A stretch of DNA of 28,708 bases from Humisphaera sp. (GTDB taxonomy: Bacteria > Planctomycetota > Phycisphaerae > Tepidisphaerales > Tepidisphaeraceae): the NCBI GenBank assembly GCA_025351525.1, contig JANXVV010000357.1, positions 1 to 28,708 of the forward strand, read 5' to 3'. Positions 8,981 to 16,902 of this stretch are shown piece after piece. The notes beneath the pieces were generated by a model that was given only the letters and a program-made list of their open reading frames with translations, was not told the DNA's origin and did not search any database. A program made the position numbers and the translations under genes. The number at the start of each line of letters is the position of its first letter. Position 1 is the first letter of the stretch.

Positions 8981-9567
8981 TCAGACACATCGATTCAAGT
9001 GATTCGACCACTCGCGCTGCACCAGAAAGTTTCCCATCCGCTCTTCGGCATCCGGGGCAGCTTCGCAGATATCGCTGTGATAGCCACCGAATTTCCGACA
9101 CGACGAATCCCCGTCAAGGGTGATCGTCGTCCCAGGCGGTAAATAGATGAAAAAAGGGAGTTGGCATTGGGCTTGGGAAAGCTACCGTTCTTTGCAATCC
9201 GGCTTTGTAGGGCCACCTGGATCTCCGAGTCGTCAATGAGTTGCCCTGGCTCGGTACTGAGATTTGTCGAGCCTACGTGCGTTCCATGACCGATCTTAAA
9301 AGCGGGAGCGTTGTACTCACGGAGCTGGTCGATCAGTGGGCTGCTCAAGATAAATTTGAAGAAATCGTTGATACTCTGCGCGAGGCTGGCAAGTGCTGGC
9401 TGGTCTTTCCACGCGCTGCCCCAGAATACGGTAAACACTTCAACAGTGGCGAGCAGCGGCCCACCGTTATATATAAGCTTCGGATTTTGCGCGTGCACCT
9501 GAGCCGCAAACTTGTCGGTTTTGAGGTGACCCAAACGGATGATGCGAACGTCTTTCTTTCCAGGCAT
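8981..9567 (-). pseudogene. Frameshifted and internally deleted gene of an uncharacterised 'NGG(P)xL..VFWG ... WSNxxNxCV' family
   Basis: The first frame starts at an ATG with AGGA about 10 bases upstream and reads through a recognisable N-terminal half: YNGGPLLATVEVFTVFWG, FFKFILSSPLIDQL, IGHGTHVGST and PKPNANSLF. At a run of six A/T (9150-9155) the frame breaks. One extra T restores the expected FIYLPPGTTITLDG, followed by SSCRKFGGYH. From there the restored frame jumps to a short tail ending in VQREWSNHLNRCV and a TGA at 8981-8983. From memory, related bacterial proteins carry roughly 80 more residues between GYH and the WSN..N.CV end, including a SHELCEAITDP segment, so an internal deletion is likely as well. 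The family may be distantly related to plant EXORDIUM/phosphate-induced proteins, but its function is unknown. A single missing base alone could be a sequencing error; the deletion argues for true decay. Confidence 0.72.
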
Positions 9568-9790
9568 GGCAGTTCTTTCCTAAATAACTTCGGGATTTCT
9601 GAACGGAGTACACAAGTAACGGCCTTGATCGAAAGTGCTATCTGACGACTGTTAAAATGGCGTCGACCATTCCCTGATGGATGCCATCGGCGACGTTTCT
9701 CTCATATTCAATGGGCCTCCGAACGAGCACGTCTATTGGTTCGTTGTGCCTGAGACTACTGATGATATTGTGATGCGCTGAGACGTCTGT

Positions 9791-11467
9791 TCAAGTGAGC
9801 CACATTTCGAGCGTTTTGATCGATGGGGAGAAAAAATAACCGCCGCCACGGGTCTTGACGAAGTGCTGAAAATTGACCGGGCACTTTGAAGCATCCGCGA
9901 GTTTGTGAAAGGGACATCCCTTGACACTGCCAGCTTGTTGCGAGTTTGCAATAATAGGATCCTGCCCCGCGCCTCGTACGGGAAAATCTGCGTTATTGAC
10001 CCAGGCGCTTTGAACGAATTCGAATTGACGTTCAATGTCTGATTGGTAGGCGAAAAAAAGAAGGCCGCGTGGGTCTGTCGAACCGCCGCCAATTGGAGCG
10101 CCCAGGGATGTGCCAAACGGGATGCCGCGCCGTAGCAAGCGATGCGTTTGGGTCATGCTTTCGGCATCATCCGGGTTTACGCCGGTCGGAACTTCATCCC
10201 GCGGATAGGCTTTTCGGATATGGGCCGCGAGGGGAACGATCGTTCCATCGACATCCTTCCCGTACTCGAAAGCATTATTAAGTGCATTACTATTCGCAAG
10301 CGCGGGATTTGCAACGCCAGGGTCCACGAGCGGGGGCTGATATTCGCCGTTACCGGCCTGAAAAGACAGCGCTTCCAGCGGAGCACCACTGCGGTATCGG
10401 CCGACAAGCTTCGCCCCGAGGAGATCTGCCGTCACGCCCAGTTCACCAGCTATCTTTACAATCGAATCTCGAAACGCTTTAACGTCCTGGGCAAGACGGC
10501 GAAAAACGAGAAACGAACCATTCTTGGCCCAATCGGGCAAACCTGCCTGGGAACTGGGGCCGGGATCCGGATTCGGACCATCCACACCGGGCTTGTGAGC
10601 GGGAATTTGCGTCGGGTAGCCGATGACGAATTCACCGGGATGCAGAAGATCTTGGCCGGGATTGCCTTGATCGGGATTATGCAGCGGATCATCCGGAGCA
10701 TCCACTCCGCGAATGCCAGGTTGGGAAACGCCATCTTTGAAGCCAAAATGTTCATGACCCACTTCGTCCACGCGGGTTTCTCCCCGGATCATGCCCAGAA
10801 TTCGCAGGCCTGACGTTGCAGTATCCTGTAGTTGGACAAGGTATTTCGAGAGACGACTGGCGGGGTCCAAGCGTTCAAGCTGTTTCGGGTCATCTGACGC
10901 TAGTAAGATCAGGGCGTGAACGTTCGGCCAAGCAATGGAAACGTCCATGTCATTGTTCCAATGTTCTGGCGCATGTTGAGCTACGTCTCCAATTTCAGAT
11001 GCGCGACCGGCCATACCTTGAAAGGCACCTTGCGCATCGGTACCACCCGTAAAGGCTGCAGGCAACTTTCCGAGTTCTGGAACGTTCAGCTTACGGAGGC
11101 CTTCTCCGGTAAAGACCAGATTTGTCCAAGTGGCGAGGATACTTCCTTCAGGCATCCTGGCGCGCCGGACGGCTCTAAATTGCTCGTTAAATCGAAGGAC
11201 GTTTGCACTGGAACTGTTGTGGACGTGATTAAAGACGCTGCCATCAACCGGGTCTCCGGATGGTTTGAGAGGGCGGAGCGTTTTCTTGGCTTTCGCAACA
11301 TCGACAATTTCGAGAAAAATATTGACCTGATGGTCTTTATTGAATCCACCGAAACTATTGCCCTGAATTTGATCGAATTCGATCTGGCCGGCACCACCGC
11401 CCCCCGACTCCTGGATTTGAGCACCTTGGGGTGTGGGGCGAACAGGGGGTGTTGACGTTTCACTCAT
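9791..11467 (-). CDS. DyP-type heme peroxidase
   Basis: This 558-residue dye-decolourising-type peroxidase carries the hallmark GFKDG motif (242-246, catalytic Asp245), the proximal heme ligand region AAHIRKAYPRD (His416), the distal Arg in RRGIPFG (Arg447) and the C-terminal ferredoxin-like strand GLLFFAYQSDIERQFEF (468-484). These enzymes use H2O2 to oxidise dyes, phenolics and similar substrates. The Gly/Pro-rich first 28 residues look disordered. There is no Sec or twin-arginine signal, and the C-terminus (SIKTLEMWLT) is not a convincing encapsulin tag. AGGAG lies about 8 bases before the ATG. It is the first gene of the minus-strand cluster and would consume the H2O2 made by the downstream copper radical oxidase. 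Length is slightly above that of most bacterial DyPs. The family call is firm; location and substrate are open. Confidence 0.95.
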   Translation of the reverse strand: MSETSTPPVRPTPQGAQIQESGGGGAGQIEFDQIQGNSFGGFNKDHQVNIFLEIVDVAKAKKTLRPLKPSGDPVDGSVFNHVHNSSSANVLRFNEQFRAVRRARMPEGSILATWTNLVFTGEGLRKLNVPELGKLPAAFTGGTDAQGAFQGMAGRASEIGDVAQHAPEHWNNDMDVSIAWPNVHALILLASDDPKQLERLDPASRLSKYLVQLQDTATSGLRILGMIRGETRVDEVGHEHFGFKDGVSQPGIRGVDAPDDPLHNPDQGNPGQDLLHPGEFVIGYPTQIPAHKPGVDGPNPDPGPSSQAGLPDWAKNGSFLVFRRLAQDVKAFRDSIVKIAGELGVTADLLGAKLVGRYRSGAPLEALSFQAGNGEYQPPLVDPGVANPALANSNALNNAFEYGKDVDGTIVPLAAHIRKAYPRDEVPTGVNPDDAESMTQTHRLLRRGIPFGTSLGAPIGGGSTDPRGLLFFAYQSDIERQFEFVQSAWVNNADFPVRGAGQDPIIANSQQAGSVKGCPFHKLADASKCPVNFQHFVKTRGGGYFFSPSIKTLEMWLT

Positions 11468-11502
11468 GAAAGCGCTCCTGAAAAAATGACAAAACGTGCC
11501 GC

Positions 11503-11519
11503 GGAATGAAATTCATTCC
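11503..11519. promoter_or_regulatory. Operator-like perfect palindrome upstream of the peroxidase gene
   Basis: GGAATGAAATTCATTCC is an 8-bp perfect inverted repeat around one central base, 35 bases upstream of the peroxidase ATG and just ahead of its Shine-Dalgarno. Its size and position fit a dimeric repressor site covering the transcription start of the cluster. No regulator gene is adjacent, so the binding protein is unknown. A chance palindrome or an mRNA leader hairpin are alternatives. Confidence 0.35.
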
Positions 11520-12228
11520 TAATCGTTCCCGGCTTTTAAAGCGACCGCGCAACCACTCGATTGCAACATTGTTCGCCTCTTAGTGCGCCAAATAAAATCT
11601 TAGCTCTGAAGAAACTGACTGCTGCAAGGCCTTCAAAATTGTGTCTCCGCCGCACATACACCGAAGGAGTGAGCAATTGATAGCTCAAGTTGACTTCATA
11701 TCACCTCGGTCACTTTCGCGCACGTGTCTCGCGCAGCGAGCTGAATTATCGCGATTGCCTGAGGGCTCTTTGCGCGACCTCTAATAGAAGTTGGATGCTC
11801 ATTTCTAAAATCCAGGCATATTAAAATCAGCGCCAACTGATTTTGTAGTAGGGCACTCAAGATGTACTCCGCCGGCAAAACGATTGCGCCGGGACGTCAT
11901 CAAATCTGCACTAGGGAAACCAATCTGTCACACCACCGCCTAAGACTACTCAGTATTCCGAAGGCGTCAATAACTTGCGTTTTTTGCAACATTTTCGCAA
12001 TCGCCATCCCCCGGCCCAAGCCAAGAAAACATGCTTTTTTGCGGCTGTCGGGAGGGGTGCGGACAGGTCGGGGGTTTTTAAAAGTGGGTTCGGAGCGTTT
12101 AATCTCATGGAGCAGAACTCTAATCTCATTGAGCAGAGGGGGGATCTCGGCGGCGGAGGGATTGCCGAGGGGATTCAAATTTTGGGAAAGGGGAGGGATC
12201 GGTCGGACCGGGGTGTCGAAAATCCGGA
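11520..12228. other. Long intergenic region, no supported gene
   Basis: About 700 bases separate the Sel1 gene's stop from the peroxidase leader. Short open frames exist on both strands but have no family resemblance and poor starts. A minus-strand frame at 11900-12232 begins with TTG inside the end of the Sel1 gene. Two 18-base copies of TAATCTCATnGAGCAGA(n) start at 12100 and 12121, a 21-base period encoding an LLxEIxx heptad on the minus strand. The left part is AT-richer than the rest of the window; GC rises sharply near 12,150. I see no terminator hairpin with a T-run. Confidence 0.5.
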
Positions 12229-13572
12229 TCAATCGAGGCCGACTTCATGGGCGAGGCGATCCGCTTCAGCGCGCAGGGCGGCGGCACCGGCGGGATCGGC
12301 GGGGTGGATTCTTCCATCCAGCCCGCGGCTTTCGACATCCATGGCCATCGCGGCGGCGCGCATCAGGGCGATGCGGTTGAAGACGGCGGCCTGATTCTCA
12401 TCCTTGAACGATCGGTTTCCCGGGGATTGGGCCAGCCATTTGACGAAGTAGGCAGCCTGGCCGTTGCCCCGGTCGGCGGCTTCACCGTACCACTTCAGGC
12501 CGGTGCGCTGATCCTTGGGCACGCCGAAACCGAACAGGTACGCACGGCCGATATTCAAAAACGCGGGGGCGTAATCCTGATCGGCACTGAGCTTCAGAAG
12601 TCGCATTCCCTCGGCGGGATCGGCGGGCATGCCCACCCCTTCCAGCAGCATCGAGCCGAGATGGTTTTCGGCAACCGGATCGTTTTTCGCGATGTCTTTG
12701 CGATACCATTCAACGGCCCGGGCGGTGTCCTCCTTCGTGCCGAGACCCTCGGCGTATTGGATCGCCACCATGCACGCGGCGTGGGGATACCCGAGATTGG
12801 CCGACTGCGTGAACGAGGCGAGTGAGGCGGGGAAATCACCGGCCTGAAATTGTTTCGAACCTTTGAGATAGAGGTCTGCACCCGCAAGCGGCGGGGCGTT
12901 GGCGTTGGTCAGGCGGTCATAGGTTTCCTTCGCCGCGATGAGGGCCACTTCGCGCGAGGCATATTTGCCGGCATTCACATCCGTCGCCAGAGCGCTGAAC
13001 GCGCGGAAGATCTCCCAGTTGGTGTCCGCCGCCTTTTTCAGTTTCGCCATGCGGGCGACGGCCGCGAGATCCTCCACTTTCCAGACCCCGTTCGTTTGAA
13101 TCGCGAGAAAACCCTGCGGAATCGAGCGTGCGGTGCCGTCCGGGGCGCGGAAGGTGGTGGTGACGTTCATCTTGAAATTGTCGCCGCTGGGGGCGGAGTC
13201 GTCGATGTGGATGTCGATCAGGCGCATGTTGTCAGCGCGGGCCTGGGCATCATCGGCGGCGTAGGCGAAGGGGTTGTCGGCGGCCGCGCCGAATCGGGCG
13301 GACAGGGCCTGGGTCAACAACTTTTTAGCCTCGCCGACCTTCGTCGCCGAATCGCAGTGAATGCGGTACAGCGGACCCAGCGGCGCGGCGAGGGTGGCGG
13401 CGTACTTCGCCAGATCGCCGGAGCGCGACGCCTCGACCATCCGATGCAGCGCCTCCGACACTTCACGCGGCAACGGAACGCGATCCTCGGCGGGGGTGGC
13501 CGTTGCGACGGAGAGTGGAATAATGCCCGCGAGAGCAATCGTGAAACATCGCTTCAATAAAATGCAACGCAT
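12229..13572 (-). CDS. Secreted Sel1-repeat (TPR-like) protein
   Basis: This 447-residue protein starts with a clear Sec signal peptide (positive MRCILLKR, hydrophobic core FTIALAGIIPLSVA, Ala-rich cleavage near residue 28). The middle (about 30-215) resembles a DUF4019/NTF2-like accessory domain, with FLAIQTNGVWKVEDL as its best segment. From about residue 235 there are three to four Sel1-type helical repeats: ACMVAIQYAEGLG, AENHLGSMLLEGVG, AFLNIGRAYLFGFG and AAYFVKWLAQ, each followed by a KWY/EWY-type helix. Sel1 proteins act as protein-interaction scaffolds, often in envelope processes or signalling; no enzymatic motif is seen. GAGGAAGG a few bases before the ATG supports the start. It is not obviously part of either neighbouring operon. 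The fold call is good; the specific role is unknown. Confidence 0.88.
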   Translation of the reverse strand: MRCILLKRCFTIALAGIIPLSVATATPAEDRVPLPREVSEALHRMVEASRSGDLAKYAATLAAPLGPLYRIHCDSATKVGEAKKLLTQALSARFGAAADNPFAYAADDAQARADNMRLIDIHIDDSAPSGDNFKMNVTTTFRAPDGTARSIPQGFLAIQTNGVWKVEDLAAVARMAKLKKAADTNWEIFRAFSALATDVNAGKYASREVALIAAKETYDRLTNANAPPLAGADLYLKGSKQFQAGDFPASLASFTQSANLGYPHAACMVAIQYAEGLGTKEDTARAVEWYRKDIAKNDPVAENHLGSMLLEGVGMPADPAEGMRLLKLSADQDYAPAFLNIGRAYLFGFGVPKDQRTGLKWYGEAADRGNGQAAYFVKWLAQSPGNRSFKDENQAAVFNRIALMRAAAMAMDVESRGLDGRIHPADPAGAAALRAEADRLAHEVGLD

Positions 13573-13755
13573 GACCTTCCTCGTTTCTCCAGGTTCGGCT
13601 TTTTACCGAACGGGGACTGGATGGGGGTGGGCTGGCGGGGACCATTCTACCCTGTCGTAGGGCAAGTCAAGACAAATCTTGGACGGTCCGAAGTGACCGC
13701 CCTTGTGGACGCCGGAGCCATGCCTCCAAAATCCAAACAAAAGACTCCGGCACCG

Positions 13756-14245
13756 TCACTGTCTACGCAACATCGCCATCGCCCCGAGCGGCAGGATGGA
13801 CAGCGCGGTCGGTTCGGGGATGGAGTCGATGATGAGCCGGATCCGAAGAGCACGACATCGAAGGTGTCGCCGACGTGCGGGAAGAATCCGTTGACGGCCT
13901 GCACGTCGAGCGTTCCACCAGGATTGGCCTGGCCCGCGATGAGTTGATTGCAGGTGATGCCGGGATTGGTGCCGTTGTTGATGATCGACCCGCCTCCGTT
14001 GTGGTTGAACGTTTGACCTGCGCTGTGGAGCAATGCGGAGGGTGTCAGCGCGAACGTTGCGTTGCCATCGTTGATTTGAATACCACCGGTAAGGCTGCTG
14101 ACCATGTTGATGGCGCCGCTGGCTGTGTCGGGCACGCCGAGGCTCCAGAAGCCGGGGTTATCGCATGCGCCACCCGCCGGGGCGGCTGGTATTTTCTACA
14201 ACGATGGTCGGTTCGGAATAAAATTCGTTTCAGCGTGATCGACAT
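13756..14245 (-). pseudogene. Decayed PEP-CTERM protein gene, pieces in three frames
   Basis: Reading minus strand, an ATG at 14245 with GAGG upstream begins MSITLKRILF, like the start of a signal peptide, but soon runs into unrelated sequence. In a second frame (about 14180-13855) the protein resumes as DNPGFWSLGVPDTASGA and NGTNPGI..VVLFGSG, a beta-rich pattern like planctomycete repeat/adhesin-type exported proteins. In the third frame a textbook PEP-CTERM sorting signal closes the gene: SIPEPTALSILPLGAMAM followed by LRRQ and TGA at 13756-13758. PEP-CTERM tails direct exported proteins to an exosortase-type processing step at the envelope. Three frames in under 500 bases, with the expected spacer missing before the tail, indicate at least two indels or deletions. 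The remnant shows that the host lineage uses the PEP-CTERM/exosortase system. Confidence 0.8.
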
Positions 14246-14337
14246 CTCATTTCCCTCTCAAAGCGCGTGCTGTCGAAAAATCCGTTTCGTAACATTCGGG
14301 GCCAAAGCCTAACCCGCGATTGGATTTCCATCATGTA

Positions 14338-16476
14338 CTACCGCGACTGTTTGCGGATCGTCATGTCGAAATTCTTCACCATCGACTTGTACATCGTCCA
14401 CACGATCCCCGAGAAAGCCGCGACGGCGACCCAGCCGGAGAGGAACACCGCCAGGCGGTTCCACAGTTGATTGCCGGCGGGATCGCCGAACGCGTCGGTG
14501 GCGAATTTCCAGGGGTTGATCAGGATCGTCATCAGCGTGAACGGGCTGAAGCTGCCGATGATGAGCGACCCCATTCCCATCGAACGGGCGGCGGCGGCGT
14601 GGAAGCCGATGAAGCCCAGCACGCCACTGCCCCCGACCACGATGCCGATGCTGCTCATCACCGCCATCACCGTCGTGCGGCAGCGCAGCGACAGCTGCAT
14701 CCCCATGATGCTGGCGAAGGCGGCGACGATCACCAGCGTGCCGGGCATCACCAGCATCGCCTCGGGAAACACCACCCACTCGAACACCTCGCCGGGGTGG
14801 ATCACCATTTTCAGAAGATCGGCGATCACGAACACCAGCACGCTGGCAACCGGCACGGCGACCAGCGGCAGCACGAAACTCACCAGCCCGCGCAGTTTTC
14901 CCCAGATGTAATAATGGCTGGTGATCGGCGTCGTCAGCAGCAGATCGAGCGTGCCGTCCTCTTTCTCCCGCGTGACCGTCGACGCGGCGGCGTTGGTGAC
15001 GATCAGCAGGATCACCGAGAATTCCAGCACCACCGCGCCCAGCAGCCAGTTGCGGGCATCGAGCGTTTCCAGCCGATGCGAGACATCGTGTACGGTGATC
15101 GCGCTGATATACGTGCGCTTGCCGACGGCTTTCAAACCGCGCGCATTGTCGGTGGCGGTCACCAGCGATTCGACCGCCAGTCTACCGGGCAGGGCGGCCA
15201 GGTTGGTTTTGATATTGTCGAAACCGCTTTTGTCGCCTCGCTCCTTCGCGTAAATCACTTTGGTGTCATCGGTCCGAATGTTGTAGACGGCGGGCGATTT
15301 GCCTTCGCCGTAGACGATCAGCGTGTTGGCGCTCGCATCGTAGCTGCCGGGGGTGATGTACTGGGCCGGCGCGATCTCCGTCGAGTGCAGGATGACCAGC
15401 ACGATCGACCCGATCACACCCCCGGCCATGAACCCGTAGCGCATCACCGAGGCCCGGGCGGCGGAGGCTTTGGTCTTGGCTTCGCGCCAGGCGATCGGAT
15501 TGGTCCACACCCCGCGCGGCTTGCGGGTGCTGTTGCCCTTGCTGATCCGCAATTTCTGCAAGACCCACGTCTTCACCGTGCCGCTCGATTGGGCCAGCCG
15601 CCGCAGCAGCGCGATGGACGGGGCCACCAGAATGAAGCTGAGCAGGAACATGAAGCTGACGTAGAACCACGCGGGGTTGCTCAGATAAAAACCGAGCGGC
15701 CACACTTTCAAATGGTCCGGCAGCTCGCCGAACTTCGGCGGCGAATAGGTCTTGTCGTTGAAGACGGATTTGAGCGCCAGAAACGGGTGCATGCCGGTGA
15801 GCCAACCGGTGCCGCGATGGGAGGCGTCCTTGGCATCGATGAACGGATGAAAGTAGTCGAGCTGATCGAGCAGATAAATGCCCACGAGATAGAGCACGAT
15901 GAACAGATAAAAGCTGAAGATGGTGCGGCGGGTGCCGACCTTGAACACCGCGATCGCCATCGCGAGCGCCCCGGTGACAAACGCGGTGGCGGCGGCGATG
16001 AGGAACGAGAGCACAATGCTGACGATCGCCACCCCGCCGAAGACCTGCGTGATCGAGAAAATCGGCACCCCGCTGACGAGCAGCGCGGCGACGAAGAAGA
16101 TGCGGCTCAGCAGCGATCCCAAGACGATCTGCCCGTTGGTTAACGGCGTGGCGAGAAGAATGTCATACGTCTGATTGTCCTTCTCCTGCGTGATCGCCCC
16201 GGCGGTGAAGATCGGCGACAGCAGGGCGACGAGGGCCAACTGCAAAAAACTCAAGCGCTGAAAAAGCGACGCGCTCGCGGCAGCCAGCTTGGAAAGGCTC
16301 TGACCGTTCTGATCGCCGCTGAACAGCAGCGAAAACACGACGATGAGAATCAGCAGACCGAGGTACCCGCAGCGGATGAACAGATCGCGCTTGCGCTTGC
16401 CGCCCGCCTCGACGACGCGCAGGAGGATCGGGTTTCCGGGAAGAAGCCGCCAGAGATAGTCGGTGATGCCGAGCAT
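14338..16476 (-). CDS. ABC-2 type transporter permease with two permease-signature halves
   Basis: This is a 712-residue polytopic membrane protein with roughly 12-14 hydrophobic segments. Two segments match the ABC-2 permease consensus: TQEKDNQTYDILLATPLTNGQ in the N-terminal half and TREKEDGTLDLLLTTPITSH in the C-terminal half, so it looks like two GldF/NosY-type permeases in one chain. With the ATPase encoded upstream it should form an exporter or membrane-remodelling complex. The start is put at the ATG at 16476 (MLGITDYLWRLLPGNP); 38 further in-frame codons upstream look non-coding. No Shine-Dalgarno precedes it, which is common in planctomycetes. It belongs with the ATPase and the GldG-like gene, but about 990 bases of accessory DNA (hicB, repeats) now separate it from the ATPase, so it may have its own promoter. 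Confidence 0.9.
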   Translation of the reverse strand: MLGITDYLWRLLPGNPILLRVVEAGGKRKRDLFIRCGYLGLLILIVVFSLLFSGDQNGQSLSKLAAASASLFQRLSFLQLALVALLSPIFTAGAITQEKDNQTYDILLATPLTNGQIVLGSLLSRIFFVAALLVSGVPIFSITQVFGGVAIVSIVLSFLIAAATAFVTGALAMAIAVFKVGTRRTIFSFYLFIVLYLVGIYLLDQLDYFHPFIDAKDASHRGTGWLTGMHPFLALKSVFNDKTYSPPKFGELPDHLKVWPLGFYLSNPAWFYVSFMFLLSFILVAPSIALLRRLAQSSGTVKTWVLQKLRISKGNSTRKPRGVWTNPIAWREAKTKASAARASVMRYGFMAGGVIGSIVLVILHSTEIAPAQYITPGSYDASANTLIVYGEGKSPAVYNIRTDDTKVIYAKERGDKSGFDNIKTNLAALPGRLAVESLVTATDNARGLKAVGKRTYISAITVHDVSHRLETLDARNWLLGAVVLEFSVILLIVTNAAASTVTREKEDGTLDLLLTTPITSHYYIWGKLRGLVSFVLPLVAVPVASVLVFVIADLLKMVIHPGEVFEWVVFPEAMLVMPGTLVIVAAFASIMGMQLSLRCRTTVMAVMSSIGIVVGGSGVLGFIGFHAAAARSMGMGSLIIGSFSPFTLMTILINPWKFATDAFGDPAGNQLWNRLAVFLSGWVAVAAFSGIVWTMYKSMVKNFDMTIRKQSR

Positions 16477-16591
16477 AGGAGGAGAATAGTGTAACCCGGC
16501 GGGGGAGAATGACGAATTCACAAAGCTCGAATTCACGAATGAATGGCATCCGACCCTGCCCGCCGCCGTCGACGAACAGCATGCTTCCACG

Positions 16592-16813
16592 ATGCGCTAC
16601 ACCGCGATTCTCGAAGCCCAGCCCGGTGGCGGATATCACGCCTCACGCCCTGCGCTCCCCGGCTGTCATTCCGAAGGCGACACGCTGGATGAATCCGTCG
16701 CCAACCTCCGCGAGGCGATTGCCGTTTATCTCGAAAGCCTGCAAGCACGCGGCGAACCGTTCCCCGTTGAAGACCTGTTCATCAAGCCGCTCGATGTGGC
16801 GCTGCCGGCCTGA
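16592..16813 (+). CDS. hicB: HicB-family antitoxin (UPF0150)
   Basis: This 73-residue protein has the compact HicB fold: YTAILEAQPGGGYHAS, the LPGCHSEGDTLDESVANLREAI core and a C-terminal ALPA. HicB proteins bind and neutralise the HicA mRNA interferase and often repress their own promoter. This one has only the N-terminal HicB domain and no helix-turn-helix or ribbon-helix-helix tail. The order hicB then hicA is common in planctomycetes and cyanobacteria, and here a hicA-like frame begins exactly at the hicB stop. That toxin gene is cut short, so the antitoxin is probably an orphan. The gene is on the plus strand, opposite to the ABC genes on both sides, and has no visible Shine-Dalgarno. 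Confidence 0.88.
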   Translation: MRYTAILEAQPGGGYHASRPALPGCHSEGDTLDESVANLREAIAVYLESLQARGEPFPVEDLFIKPLDVALPA

Positions 16814-16902
16814 TTCGCACGGCCAAGATTCCTTCAATCCGCGCTCGTGAAGTCGCCCGCGTCGCGCAGTCGATCGGCTTCGCCTTCGATTGCCTCACTT
16901 CC
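16813..16902 (+). pseudogene. hicA: Truncated hicA (mRNA interferase toxin) N-terminus
   Basis: Directly after the hicB stop (overlap TGATT where TGATG would be expected) a plus-strand frame reads KIPSIRAREVARVAQSIGF then AFDCLTS. This fits the HicA start pattern K-[LI]-P-x-[LI]-x4-V-x-[KR]-x5-G-[FY]-x-[LF]-D. The similarity ends where the tandem 21-bp repeats begin; the frame then runs into repeat sequence and stops at TAG 16972-16974. The catalytic GSH histidine and the dsRBD-like remainder (about 45 residues) are missing, so the toxin cannot be active. No other hicA fragment is seen beyond the repeats. ATT as a start codon would be rare, which also fits a dead gene. The identification rests on about 26 residues plus position, so confidence is moderate. 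Confidence 0.6.

Noticed and set aside
9241..9645. 134-codon plus-strand frame
   Set aside because: Antisense to the damaged WSN..CV family gene, whose own frame shows strong family motifs.
11900..12232. 110-codon minus-strand frame after the Sel1 gene
   Set aside because: It starts with TTG inside the end of the Sel1 gene, has no family resemblance, and its apparent LLxEIxx pattern comes from a two-copy DNA repeat.
14320..16143. A 607-codon open frame on the plus strand rich in His, Arg, Asp and Gln
   Set aside because: It lies opposite the ABC permease and has a composition typical of antisense frames; no membrane or domain pattern and no start signal.
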